A stretch of 45,286 nucleotides of DNA from Desulfobacteraceae bacterium (lineage in GTDB: Bacteria; Desulfobacterota; Desulfobacteria; Desulfobacterales; Desulfosarcinaceae). A program made the translations under genes and the position numbers. Within the stretch, counting starts at the first letter, position 1. The number at the start of each line of letters is the position of its first letter. The notes under the pieces were generated by a model that saw only the letters and a program-made list of their open reading frames with translations, was not told where the DNA came from and did not search any database. The stretch lies in assembly GCA_003599575.1 (NCBI GenBank), contig QZKV01000076.1, positions 1-45,286 on the forward strand. The letters are read 5' to 3'. This document shows, piece by piece, positions 16,068-24,499 of this stretch.

Positions 16068-17981
16068 TTGGGGCTGCTTGAATGCATTCACTCGCCAGTG
16101 GATCTGAAGAATCTGGAGCGTCAGGATTTGCCGCTGCTGGCAAACGAGATTCGCCGTGTCATTGTGGATGTGGTATCCCAAAACGGAGGGCATTTGGCGT
16201 CCAGTCTAGGCGCCGTGGAACTGGCCATTGCGCTGCACTATGTTTTCGATACCCCCGAGGACAAGTTGATTTGGGATGTGGGCCATCAAGCGTATGCGCA
16301 CAAGCTGCTGACCGGACGGAGCGAACAGTTTCATACGCTGAGAAAATTCGGCGGCCTTTCCGGTTTTACCAAGCGCAGCGAAAGTGAATTTGATACCTTT
16401 ACGGCGGGACACAGCAGCACGTCCATTTCAGCGGCCTTGGGCATTGTTTGTGCCAAGCGGCTGAAAGAACAGAGATCCAAAGTGGTCGCGGTCATCGGAG
16501 ACGGCTCAATGACGGCCGGGCTGGCGTATGAAGCGCTGAACCAGGCCGGCGATCTTCATAAAGATCTGATCGTCATCCTCAATGACAATGACATGTCGAT
16601 TTCGAGGAACGTAGGCGCCCTATCCTCTCTGCTCAGCCGCACCTTTTCGGGCCAACGCCTGCAGACATGGCGCAAGGAATTCGGAGAATTCCTCAAATCC
16701 GTGCCCAAGATCGGTGACAATATCTATCATTGGGCCAAACGCAGCGAAGAATCTTTTAAAACATTCATCACCCCCGGGATGCTTTTCGAGGCGTTCAATT
16801 TCGACTATTTCGGACCGATCAACGGCCACAATTTAAACCATCTAATTTCCATTCTGAAAAATATCAAATCTCTGCGAGACCCCGTCCTCCTGCATGTCAC
16901 GACCACCAAAGGCAAAGGCTATGAACAAGCCGAAAAGAACCCCGTCTATTTCCACGGTGTGGGTTGTTTTGATGTTGCAACCGGAAACAGCACCGCTCCC
17001 CCTTGCGATGCCCCCACTTTTACCGAAGTTTTCGGTGATCTGATGGTCCAGTTGGCCGAAAGCGACGAAAGAATCATTGCCGTGACAGCCGCCATGCCGG
17101 AAGGTACGGGTCTGACCCATTTTGCGCAGCGCTTTCCGGAACGGTTTTTCGATGTGGGCATTGCCGAACAGCATGGTGTGACCTTCGCAGCAGGATTGGC
17201 CACCGAGGGCTTCCGACCGGTAGTCGCCATCTATTCCACATTCCTGCAGCGTGCCTACGACCAGATCATCCATGATGTCTGCATCGAAAATTTGCCCGTA
17301 ATATTCGCCGTTGACCGTGGAGGCCTGGTCGGTGAAGACGGCCCTACCCACCATGGGCAATTTGATCTCTCTTATCTGCGCTGCCTGCCCAACATGGTCG
17401 TCATGGCCCCCAAAGATGAAAATGAATTGCGCCATATGCTGTTTACAGCCGTCAACCATGATGGTCCCATCGCGCTGCGCTATCCGCGCGGAATGGCCGC
17501 AGGTGTACCTTTGGAGGAACCGCAGCGCTTGATGATTGGAAAAGCGGAAATCCTGACCCAAGGTGATGATCTGATTATCCTGGCCATCGGGCGAATGGTG
17601 GAGTTGGCTTTGGCGGCGTATAAAAAACTCCGTTCGCTGGGGATAAAATGCACAGTGGTGAACAGCCGATTTGTAAAACCACTGGATGAAGAATTGATCA
17701 TCAGCCTGGCCCAACAAGTACCTGCATTTCTCACCCTGGAAGATAATGCGCTTCAAGGGGGTTTTGGCAGTGCCGTCCTGGAACTCCTGAACGATCATGA
17801 GATCGGCTCGGTCAGAGTCAGGCGCCTTGGATTGCCGGATCACTTCATCGAGCACGGTTCGCCGAAAGAATTGCGGGCAAAATACGGATTGGATGTGGAA
17901 GGCATTGTCCGGGTTGCACAAAAACTTGTCCATATCGAAGTCCCTATCGCGACCGTCAGCGCAATAGCGCAGAATCATTAA
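16068..17981 (+). CDS. dxs: 1-deoxy-D-xylulose-5-phosphate synthase
   Basis: Dxs joins pyruvate and glyceraldehyde-3-phosphate, the first step of the MEP isoprenoid pathway, using thiamine diphosphate. The 637-residue length is normal. Conserved features include [18 protein letters not shown] near residue 44, [10 protein letters not shown], the ThDP loop [18 protein letters not shown] near residue 145, and in the second half DVGIAEQH and the [16 protein letters not shown] segment. The start is a TTG with AAGGAG about eight bases upstream. It lies 12 bases after ispA, so the operon joins precursor synthesis with prenyl condensation. Confidence 0.96.
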   Translation: MGLLECIHSPVDLKNLERQDLPLLANEIRRVIVDVVSQNGGHLASSLGAVELAIALHYVFDTPEDKLIWDVGHQAYAHKLLTGRSEQFHTLRKFGGLSGFTKRSESEFDTFTAGHSSTSISAALGIVCAKRLKEQRSKVVAVIGDGSMTAGLAYEALNQAGDLHKDLIVILNDNDMSISRNVGALSSLLSRTFSGQRLQTWRKEFGEFLKSVPKIGDNIYHWAKRSEESFKTFITPGMLFEAFNFDYFGPINGHNLNHLISILKNIKSLRDPVLLHVTTTKGKGYEQAEKNPVYFHGVGCFDVATGNSTAPPCDAPTFTEVFGDLMVQLAESDERIIAVTAAMPEGTGLTHFAQRFPERFFDVGIAEQHGVTFAAGLATEGFRPVVAIYSTFLQRAYDQIIHDVCIENLPVIFAVDRGGLVGEDGPTHHGQFDLSYLRCLPNMVVMAPKDENELRHMLFTAVNHDGPIALRYPRGMAAGVPLEEPQRLMIGKAEILTQGDDLIILAIGRMVELALAAYKKLRSLGIKCTVVNSRFVKPLDEELIISLAQQVPAFLTLEDNALQGGFGSAVLELLNDHEIGSVRVRRLGLPDHFIEHGSPKELRAKYGLDVEGIVRVAQKLVHIEVPIATVSAIAQNH

Positions 17982-17998
17982 TATTAATTCACTCGGTT

Positions 17999-18748
17999 AT
18001 GCCGATTAAAAAACGTCTGGATCTATTGATCGTTGAGAGGGGGCTGGCGGCCAGCCGGCAACGCGCCCAGGCCTATATCATGGCCGGCAAGGTTCTGGTG
18101 GATGACCAGCGGATCGAAAAACCTGGGACTGCCGTGCTTGAGGATGCATCGATCACTATCAAAGAGGACGATGCGGCCTACGTAAGCCGTGGTGGATATA
18201 AGCTGGAGGCCGCCCTTAAGGCTCTTGAATTCAAAGTGGATGGTTTGGTCTGCCTCGATGTGGGGGCGTCAACGGGAGGCTTCACCGACTGTTTGCTCAA
18301 GCATGGCGCTCACCGGGTGTACGCCCTGGATGTAGGGTATGGACAGCTTGCCTGGCAGCTGCGACAGGACCCCCGCGTAATCACCATTGAACGGACCAAC
18401 ATACGTTATCTGTCTGACAACCAACTCCCCGAACCAGTTGATCTGGTTACAATCGACACCTCCTTTATTTCACTCAAGATCGTAGTGCCCAGTGTGCGCA
18501 GATTCCTGAAACCGAACGGCCGGGTTCTAGCCCTGATAAAACCCCAGTTTGAAGTGGGAAAAGGCAAAGTCGGAAAAGGCGGTGTCGTAAAGGATGCCGA
18601 GCACCACTCTGAAGTGATTCGGGATTTATCCGCTTTCTTCCAGAACCTGGGGTTTGCCTGCGGTCCAGTGGTGCCCTCTCCCATTCTGGGCCCAAAGGGC
18701 AACCGGGAGTTTATTATCTTATTACTTGTCAATAATACTGTTTTATAA
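17999..18748 (+). CDS. tlyA: TlyA family rRNA (2'-O-ribose) methyltransferase / hemolysin A homologue
   Basis: This 249-residue protein has an N-terminal S4 RNA-binding domain (residues 4-62, with Leu-Asp-Leu-Leu-Ile-Val-Glu-Arg-Gly and a short glycine-rich turn) and a FtsJ/RrmJ-like Rossmann methyltransferase domain with CLDVGASTGGFTDCLLKHGA near residue 81 for S-adenosylmethionine binding. Characterised TlyA proteins 2'-O-methylate 16S and 23S rRNA; the haemolysin name is historical. It follows dxs by 17 bases in the same direction and is the last gene of the operon. The downstream intergenic DNA is AT-rich and contains a small hairpin. Confidence 0.93.
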   Translation: MPIKKRLDLLIVERGLAASRQRAQAYIMAGKVLVDDQRIEKPGTAVLEDASITIKEDDAAYVSRGGYKLEAALKALEFKVDGLVCLDVGASTGGFTDCLLKHGAHRVYALDVGYGQLAWQLRQDPRVITIERTNIRYLSDNQLPEPVDLVTIDTSFISLKIVVPSVRRFLKPNGRVLALIKPQFEVGKGKVGKGGVVKDAEHHSEVIRDLSAFFQNLGFACGPVVPSPILGPKGNREFIILLLVNNTVL

Positions 18749-18761
18749 TCAAGCATTTTTG

Positions 18762-18780
18762 AACTTGATTTTTTCAAGTT
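18762..18780 (+). terminator. Possible weak hairpin after tlyA
   Basis: AACTTGA (18762-18768) pairs perfectly with TCAAGTT (18774-18780) across a five-T loop. No T-tract follows, so terminator function is doubtful. Confidence 0.3.
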
Positions 18781-18982
18781 GCCCATATATCAATATGTTT
18801 TTCATGGGAGGGTAAAAGTTCCCTGTCTTCTTTAAGCGCTACCGATAGGTTCTAAAGTGCCTTGGCGTCTCCATTTGCAAAAAGGCGTTTATCGGCCCGC
18901 GAGCCCATTTCAGAACCCATCGAAGTCGTCGTAACGATAATCCCACCCACATCGGATCAGAGAGGAGCAAGAGTGATTCAAT

Positions 18983-21052
18983 ATGGCAGATAAGCTGAGA
19001 AACGTCGCCCTGGTTGCCCATGGTGGTGCGGGCAAAACATCGCTGGCAGAGGCTATGCTGTTCAAAGCGGGCGTTACAACCCGCCAGGGACGCGTGGAAG
19101 AAGGCAATACGGTGATGGATTACGAGCCCGAAGAGCTCAAGCGCCAAACGAGCATCAGCACCAGTTTCGGCCCCGCTCCTTGGAAAAAACATACAATTAC
19201 AATCATTGACACCCCGGGCGACCAAAATTTCTTCACAGATACCAAACTGTGCATGCAAGCCGCAGATGCGGCGGTCGTGGTTGTGGATGCGGTGGACGGC
19301 GTCAAGGTACAAACCGAAAAAGCTTTTGAATTCGCGGCCGATTTCAATCAATCGGTATTGATCTACCTCAACAAAATGGACCGTGAAAGAGCCGATTTCG
19401 AACGTGCTTTCGAGGATGTGAAGCAATCCTTCGAATCGCCCAAGCCGGTGATTATCCAGCTGCCGATCGGTAAGGAATCCGATTTCAAGGGGGTTGTCGA
19501 TCTGGTTTCCATGAAGGCTTACATCTATGACGCTTCCGGCAAAGTCAATGTTTCCGACATTCCCGCTGATATGCAGGAGGAAGCTGCCGCTGAACGCGAA
19601 AAATTGATTGAAAATGTAGCCGAAGCCGACGATACCCTCATTGAAAAATATCTGGAGGGTGAAACGCTTTCAGACGATGAAATCAAATCCACGCTTCGTA
19701 AGGGAGTCGTTTCCCGGACCTTTGCGCCGGTACTCTGTGGCTCGGCCACGAAGAACATCGGTGTCGATCTTTTAATGGATTTTGTCATCAATTGTCTCCC
19801 CTCCCCCCTGGATACCAGTCCACGTAAAGGCATCAACCCGGCTGGCGGCGGCGAGGTTGAAAGAAATCCCGACAGCACTGCGCCTTTTTCAGCTTTTGTG
19901 TTCAAGACGGTGGCCGACCCATATGCGGGACGGCTTTCAATTTTTCGCGTCGTCAGCGGCTCGCTTGGGGGGGATGGCACTTTTTATAATGCCACCAAGG
20001 AAGTCCGCGAACGTTATAACCAATTGCTGTCGATTGCGGGAAAAGAGCAAAAGCCGGTCAATGAAGCCGGTCCTGGTTCCATTCTGGCCGTAGCCAAGCT
20101 AAAAGAGACCACCACAGGCGATACCCTGTGCGCAGAAAACGCCAAAGTGAAATTTGAGACGGCCGGTCCGATAGCCACCCTGATCACTTTTGCGCTCCAA
20201 CCCAAGTCAAAAGGTGACGAAGACAAAATTCTCTCCTCATTGAACCGCCTGCTTGAAGAAGACCCGGGACTGAAAATTGAACGCAATGCGGAAACAAAGG
20301 AAATTTTGTTGTCCGGCTCCGGCCAGGTCCATATTGAAGCCACTATCGAAAAGCTCAAGCGCAAGTTTAACGTCGAAGTACTTCTGAAACCGCCCAAAGT
20401 GCCATATCGTGAAACGATCAAGAAAAAGGTCCGTGTCCAGGGCCGGCATAAAAAGCAAACCGGCGGTCACGGCCAATTCGGGGATTGCTGGATCCAACTC
20501 GAGCCCTTGCCGCGAGGCCAAGGGTTTGAATTCGTCGATGCAGTCGTTGGAGGGGTGATACCCAGGCAGTACATCCCAGCAGTTGAAAAGGGTATCATCG
20601 AATCCTGCCAAAGGGGTGTGCTGGCGGGTTTCCCTTGTGTCGATTTCAGAGTGACGCTCGATGACGGCTCCTATCATGCAGTGGACAGTTCCGAAATGGC
20701 ATTCAAAATCGCCGGCAGCTTAGCTTTTAAGAAAGCTTCCGAGCAGGCCAATCCTGTCCTTCTGGAACCTATCATGAAGGTTCAGATTACCGCCCCGGAT
20801 GAATTCATGGGCGATATTATGGGTGATTTGAACGGAAGGCGCGGGCGCGTCTTGGGCATGGAAAGCGCTGGCAAGTATCAGGTGATCAACGCCGAGGTTC
20901 CCATGGCCGAGTTTTTGACCTATGCACCCGATCTGCGGTCCATGACCGGCGGCCGCGGGATTTTCACAATGGAATTTACACGTTATGATGAAGTGCCGGC
21001 CCAGTTGGCGGAAAAGCTTCTCGCGGAGATAAGAAACAAGAAGGAAGAGTAA
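18983..21052 (+). CDS. EF-G-2-like translational GTPase
   Basis: This 689-residue protein has the full EF-G domain order. The G domain carries AHGGAGKTS (P-loop) near residue 12, Asp-Thr-Pro-Gly near residue 76 and Asn-Lys-Met-Asp near residue 131; domain II and domains III-V follow, with Lys-Val-Pro-Tyr-Arg-Glu-Thr, TGGHGQFGDCW and RRGRVLGME. The P-loop lacks the usual Ile-Asp pair, switch I is shortened around RQTSIS, and the catalytic histidine after Asp-Thr-Pro-Gly is aspartate (Asp-Gln-Asn-Phe follows). These traits fit the EF-G-2 paralogue group rather than canonical FusA. GTPase and translocation activity may differ from housekeeping EF-G. It stands alone between tlyA and a strong terminator. 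Confidence 0.88.
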   Translation: MADKLRNVALVAHGGAGKTSLAEAMLFKAGVTTRQGRVEEGNTVMDYEPEELKRQTSISTSFGPAPWKKHTITIIDTPGDQNFFTDTKLCMQAADAAVVVVDAVDGVKVQTEKAFEFAADFNQSVLIYLNKMDRERADFERAFEDVKQSFESPKPVIIQLPIGKESDFKGVVDLVSMKAYIYDASGKVNVSDIPADMQEEAAAEREKLIENVAEADDTLIEKYLEGETLSDDEIKSTLRKGVVSRTFAPVLCGSATKNIGVDLLMDFVINCLPSPLDTSPRKGINPAGGGEVERNPDSTAPFSAFVFKTVADPYAGRLSIFRVVSGSLGGDGTFYNATKEVRERYNQLLSIAGKEQKPVNEAGPGSILAVAKLKETTTGDTLCAENAKVKFETAGPIATLITFALQPKSKGDEDKILSSLNRLLEEDPGLKIERNAETKEILLSGSGQVHIEATIEKLKRKFNVEVLLKPPKVPYRETIKKKVRVQGRHKKQTGGHGQFGDCWIQLEPLPRGQGFEFVDAVVGGVIPRQYIPAVEKGIIESCQRGVLAGFPCVDFRVTLDDGSYHAVDSSEMAFKIAGSLAFKKASEQANPVLLEPIMKVQITAPDEFMGDIMGDLNGRRGRVLGMESAGKYQVINAEVPMAEFLTYAPDLRSMTGGRGIFTMEFTRYDEVPAQLAEKLLAEIRNKKEE

Positions 21053-21128
21053 TCAAGAATAAAGGGGATATCGGCGAGCGCCTAAAAGGAAAATCAGCGC
21101 GGCCAACGACACTCCCTTCAGATCATTC

Positions 21129-21165
21129 GAGCTGAAGCACCTCCGGGTGGTTCAGCTCTTTTTTT
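21129..21165. terminator. Strong intrinsic terminator after the EF-G-2 gene
   Basis: A 13-bp stem (21129-21141 with 21146-21158, one mismatch) with a TCCG loop is followed by seven T residues. It also overlaps the stop codon of the convergent radical SAM gene at 21164-21166. Confidence 0.9.
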
Positions 21166-22294
21166 AATAGGATCTTTTATTTCCTTGGCTTGTACACACC
21201 GTTTTAAGGCCGCAATGCCTGCCTGCACTCTGATCGAGCATGGCCGGTAATCCTCCTCTGGACTGGGGGATGAATCCAACGCTTTGGGACCAAACATGCT
21301 CGTCTTCCATGCACAGATAAACCAGCGCTTCCGGCGCATGAGTTGCAATCGTTTCGTAAATGCGGCGGTAAATCTGGATCCGCAAGGGTTTAAAATAGCG
21401 CATTTTGCCATCAAGGCCCGGAACGAATTCGCCATGGATGAGTTTGGATTGAGGGAAACGTTCCTGGACAACTGCTTGCAGTGCGGGCATGAATCGAAAT
21501 GTTCCCATGCTAATCCATACAACACGATCGGCAGATATATGTTCAAACAATGAGTGAATCACCTGTTCATACTCTTTTTCACAACCCGGGTAGAGCACTA
21601 TTGGATCGAAATGAAACGCCAATGGATATCCCCAGGACTCGCATTTAGCTGCTGCGCGTAAACGTGCCTCCAGCGAAGCGGTGCCGCTTTCATATTGCGA
21701 TATGACATATGGTGTATTCAGTGACCAGGAAACAATCGTTTTTTGATTATGTTCCAAATTCCTGAGGGACTCCATCGCAGTGGTTTTGGTTTTGAGTTCC
21801 AAAACCGAACCTTCCTGACGTGCGAATCGCTCAACCAGTTCTGCGGTCAGATCGGACCATGACTCCCAAATCAGGCTATCTGTAAATTCTCCGGTGCCCA
21901 CACGTAAGCAACTGTTGTTTTCAAAAGCTCGACCGAGCTCTTCCCACAAATCCTCGTGGTTGACAAAAAAACGCAGTAACGGCGGGTGAAAATAGCTTTG
22001 CAAAATGCAATAGGCGCAATCCATGGTGCAGTAGTTGCCGAAGTTTAAAATATGGTATCCACAGCACACATAATCGCGAGTCCCTGGGCAGCGGCGCAGA
22101 AAGGATCCTTGATTGCGGGTCAGCAAGAGTGTGTGTTTGCCCGCAAGGCAAGGATCATTTTCTCGCTTGAGTTTTTCATACAGTTCATTGGGATGTTGGA
22201 GCATGACCGGAGGAAGCCCCAAGCGCCTGATAAATTGTTGGGTTTCCGGTTTATCGGCAATGGATCGGTCAACGTACACATGTTGTATGGACAT
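21164..22294 (-). CDS. Spore photoproduct lyase-like radical SAM protein
   Basis: This 376-residue protein has the radical SAM cluster motif in NYCTMDCAYCILQ (Cys-x3-Cys-x2-Cys) near residue 94, followed by Phe-His-Pro-Pro and Arg-Phe-Phe-Val-Asn-His as in the SPL family. Later segments include Arg-Val-Gly-Thr-Gly-Glu-Phe-Thr-Asp, LELKTKTTAMESL and SWSLNTPYVISQYESGTASLEARL, which match SPL-type proteins that repair the spore photoproduct in Firmicutes. In non-sporulating bacteria the substrate is not established; it may be another DNA or nucleotide lesion. The ATG at 22294 matches the expected N terminus; a TTG at 22315 is less likely. It ends at the terminator shared with the EF-G-2 gene. 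Confidence 0.8.
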   Translation of the reverse strand: MSIQHVYVDRSIADKPETQQFIRRLGLPPVMLQHPNELYEKLKRENDPCLAGKHTLLLTRNQGSFLRRCPGTRDYVCCGYHILNFGNYCTMDCAYCILQSYFHPPLLRFFVNHEDLWEELGRAFENNSCLRVGTGEFTDSLIWESWSDLTAELVERFARQEGSVLELKTKTTAMESLRNLEHNQKTIVSWSLNTPYVISQYESGTASLEARLRAAAKCESWGYPLAFHFDPIVLYPGCEKEYEQVIHSLFEHISADRVVWISMGTFRFMPALQAVVQERFPQSKLIHGEFVPGLDGKMRYFKPLRIQIYRRIYETIATHAPEALVYLCMEDEHVWSQSVGFIPQSRGGLPAMLDQSAGRHCGLKTVCTSQGNKRSY

Positions 22295-22350
22295 GATTGA
22301 TAACTCAAGTGGCAATCTTCAGATTCGTGCAGCAGGAGGGGATAAAGAAG

Positions 22351-22551
22351 CTAAACGAACTTAAGCCGGACAATCAAAGGCACCAGTAGAATGATACAGA
22401 TAATGACAATCCCTGGAGTCGTAAAATAGACTGCATACCATGGCTTGCCGACCGCACGCGCTCTTTTCAGTTCAGCCAAAAACCAATTGCCGAGAATGGA
22501 AGCGGCGATAAGAACGCAAACCATCTGAAGGATCGGGCCGATCTTTTCCAT
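22351..22551 (-). CDS. Small predicted membrane protein, unknown function
   Basis: From the ATG at 22551 this is 66 residues with two hydrophobic segments (about 6-24 and 42-63) separated by a basic loop containing Lys-Arg-Ala-Arg. The frame is open to 22623 with an earlier ATG, but that extension overlaps the upstream gene. It starts nine bases after the stop of the 111-residue gene, so the two are probably co-transcribed. I do not recognise a family. Confidence 0.45.
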   Translation of the reverse strand: MEKIGPILQMVCVLIAASILGNWFLAELKRARAVGKPWYAVYFTTPGIVIICIILLVPLIVRLKFV

Positions 22552-22559
22552 GGATGAAA

Positions 22560-22895
22560 TTAAGTACCCTTTAGAAGCAGGGCCATTCGCAATGTTGTAT
22601 AACGCCCGTCCTGCCATGGCCAAAACTTGGCAATGACGGTGCCTTCTTCAAACTCTCGTTCAAAAAGAGTTTGATTCACGCGGATCCCGCCTGTTTTGGA
22701 AGTAATGTCAAGATCACTCCGACTAGGCTGCTGCCCCTTGGGTTTCCGGGGGGCACCCAGAAAAGATGATAAAATCCGCTGCCATTCGGATAGTTCTTCA
22801 TTGTTGAAAACCAGATCTATGAAATCGTTTTTAATGCATCTTTGTTCGATAACCTTAAGATGGCCGCAACTGTCGATGATTTCTTTTAAACGCAT
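22560..22895 (-). CDS. Hypothetical protein, unknown function
   Basis: This 111-residue soluble-looking protein starts MRLKEIIDSCGHLKVIEQR and contains Gly-Ala-Pro-Arg-Lys-Pro-Lys-Gly in a basic linker, then a beta-rich C-terminal half with Gly-Gly-Ile-Arg-Val-Asn-Gln. The start at 22895 follows a purine-rich GGGCGGAAAGAA leader; an open extension to 23003 exists but looks non-coding. No known domain is evident. It lies upstream of the small membrane protein gene in the same direction. Confidence 0.5.
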   Translation of the reverse strand: MRLKEIIDSCGHLKVIEQRCIKNDFIDLVFNNEELSEWQRILSSFLGAPRKPKGQQPSRSDLDITSKTGGIRVNQTLFEREFEEGTVIAKFWPWQDGRYTTLRMALLLKGT

Positions 22896-23031
22896 TTCTT
22901 TCCGCCCCCTTCCCCTTCCCCATCCATCAGCCGGACATGCAAACGTACCGATATGGCGGCTGAATCGTAAGCGAATATACGAGAATGGCTCCGGGTATGT
23001 CAAAGGAATTTATTGAAGCATCGAACCGCGT

Positions 23032-23047
23032 GGTTTCACGTGAAAAC
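23032..23047. other. parS-like palindrome
   Basis: The intergenic sequence GGTTTCACGTGAAAAC matches the bacterial parS consensus TGTTTCACGTGAAACA at 13 of 16 positions and contains a perfect 12-bp palindrome TTTCACGTGAAA (23034-23045). It lies between the CULT gene and the 111-residue gene, outside any supported coding region. ParB binding is an inference; no parAB genes are in the window. Confidence 0.45.
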
Positions 23048-23120
23048 ACATTCCATAGGGATGCCAACCGCAAATAGCCCCAACACCTGGATGCCGAATA
23101 CCCTTGGTCGCTGTAAACTC

Positions 23121-23579
23121 TCACGCTTTGGGCAACGATTGGATCTGAATTTTATCTGTAATGAACGCGAAGAAACTGCCGCTGCCCATAGATGAAAAAT
23201 ACCATCCCAGATGGTTCAAACATGAGGAACAAATGATGATGCGCCAGGCAAACCCGCTAAACCAGGCGAACTCCGCTGAGGCAGGCCCCATAAAAGAATA
23301 TCCGCGAGCGGAATTAAAGCACGCGATTTCAAACACGATTCCGCTTGGATTGGCAAACGTGTGGATGTGGCTGCCTTGAACGTTGATGCGATGAGAGGGG
23401 CGGGTCAATCTTTGTTGGCAATTGCGGCAAACGTACCAATTCTCTTCATCTTCGTTCTCGGCAACGTTTTCGGAATATGTTTCAAATCCAGGCTTTGCGG
23501 GTTGCACACGCCCGGTTTTATAAAGCAGGTCCAAAGATGTCATCGGGATCTGCCGAATCATGTTCGGCCTCATAGCCAT
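23121..23579 (-). CDS. CULT-domain protein (bacterial cereblon thalidomide-binding-domain homologue)
   Basis: This 152-residue protein has an acidic 45-residue N terminus followed by a single CULT domain. Zinc ligands are two Cys-x2-Cys knuckles at residues 51/54 and 117/120. The aromatic cage is Trp106, Trp112 and Trp126, with spacing 6 and 14 identical to human cereblon Trp380/386/400. Asn77 and Phe128 sit at the positions of cereblon Asn351 and Phe402, and Phe104 replaces His378, as I recall for the Magnetospirillum protein MsCI4. CULT domains bind glutarimide/uracil-like cyclic imides; the bacterial role is unknown. AGGA lies six bases before the ATG. The HU gene is 30 bases upstream in the same direction, so they may share a transcript. 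No signal peptide is evident. Confidence 0.85.
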   Translation of the reverse strand: MAMRPNMIRQIPMTSLDLLYKTGRVQPAKPGFETYSENVAENEDEENWYVCRNCQQRLTRPSHRINVQGSHIHTFANPSGIVFEIACFNSARGYSFMGPASAEFAWFSGFAWRIIICSSCLNHLGWYFSSMGSGSFFAFITDKIQIQSLPKA

Positions 23580-23609
23580 TTGGGTTCCTAAAAATGCTTC
23601 CGATACTTC

Positions 23610-23909
23610 TTAAAACAATTCAAATAGTTGAGGAAGCGGATCGACCCGATCCTTGAGCCCCTTGCTGCAGCGAAAAAACGGCAGACGTTTGGATTTGACC
23701 CGTATCGTTGCGCCGGTTTTCGGATTTCGGCCGATGTAGGATCCATAGGACTTCACAAAAATGCTGCCGAAATTACGGATCTCCACTTTTTCACCACAAG
23801 CGAGGGCCTCCGCCATGCTATCGAAAAAAATATCAACGATTTTTTCAGCTTGCTGCCGTGTAAAACCGTTCTTGTCCTTCAGCTCATTCACAAGATCGGC
23901 CTTATTCAT
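23610..23909 (-). CDS. HU/IHF family DNA-binding protein
   Basis: This 99-residue protein begins MNKADLVNELKDKNGFTRQQAEKIV-like and contains Ile-Arg-Asn-Phe-Gly-Ser-Ile and GRNPKTGATIRV, the DNA-clamping beta-arm with its proline. This is a histone-like dimeric protein that bends DNA. The basic tail (VKSKRLPFFRCSKGLKDRV) is closest to IHF-type members, but HU versus IHF cannot be settled by eye. AGGAGG precedes the ATG. The CULT gene follows 30 bases downstream. Confidence 0.9.
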   Translation of the reverse strand: MNKADLVNELKDKNGFTRQQAEKIVDIFFDSMAEALACGEKVEIRNFGSIFVKSYGSYIGRNPKTGATIRVKSKRLPFFRCSKGLKDRVDPLPQLFELF

Positions 23910-24127
23910 TTTCGCCTCCTTTTAAAATTAATTCAATATGTTTCAAAACACCACAATCTCAATGCAGGCATTCCGGCAATCAGCGCTTAAGAATGCCGCA
24001 AAAAGGCGAAACGAGAGCTGTTTAAAATCTGCCAACATTTTAAACGTTGGCGTTACCCTAAATACTAATACCGTTGGTCGAAAAAGGTTATTCGACTCAG
24101 ATGTTGGCCATCATTAGGTGAGAGGAA

Positions 24128-24216
24128 TGGTGCCTGGAGCCGGAATCGAACCGGCACGCCCGTTAACGGGCGAGGGATTTTAAGTCCCTTGCGTCTACCA
24201 ATTCCGCCATCCAGGC
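24128..24216 (-). tRNA. tRNA-Leu (UAA anticodon)
   Basis: On the minus strand the acceptor stem GCCTGGA pairs with TCCAGGC, the anticodon stem-loop is AGGGA-CTTAAAA-TCCCT with anticodon TAA (24180-24182), a long variable arm follows (CGCCCG/CGGGCG), and the T arm is GCCGG-TTCGATT-CCGGC. The discriminator A and CCA are encoded. The long variable arm confirms a class II tRNA. Confidence 0.97.
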
Positions 24217-24431
24217 GATCCAGCTCGTATGCGCTAGCAGCGAAAGGTAGAAGAATAGGAGGCTTTTACAGATAAGGGTCCCGGTTGTCAAGCAGACTAG
24301 GCGCTTTGCATGCGATTCCTTGCAGCCGCTTCCAATCAAACCTTTTAGGTCAGTCCGGCCCATTATTGCGAATCATCAAGGGCGCAGTTGTCGGCCCAAC
24401 TTGAGTACGAGCCCTATGCGCGATCATCTTA

Positions 24432-24459
24432 TTTGATCTTTGGGCTGGTTTGTCATAAT
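24432..24459 (+). promoter_or_regulatory. Possible sigma-70 promoter for the yfaZ-like gene
   Basis: A TTTGAT box (24432-24437) lies 16 bases before CATAAT (24454-24459), 41 bases upstream of the start codon. The rest of the gap between the tRNA and this gene shows nothing recognisable. Confidence 0.35.
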
Positions 24460-24499
24460 AGGCCCAAATGGATGAAGACCATCAAAGGGGGATGAAAAG

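Noticed and set aside
16842..17978. 378-codon open frame on the minus strand opposite dxs
   Set aside because: dxs on the plus strand carries all family motifs through this region; the antisense translation shows no domain.
23013..23195. 60-codon open frame on the plus strand across the parS-like site
   Set aside because: There is no ribosome site, its 3' part overlaps the CULT gene antisense, and composition is not coding-like.
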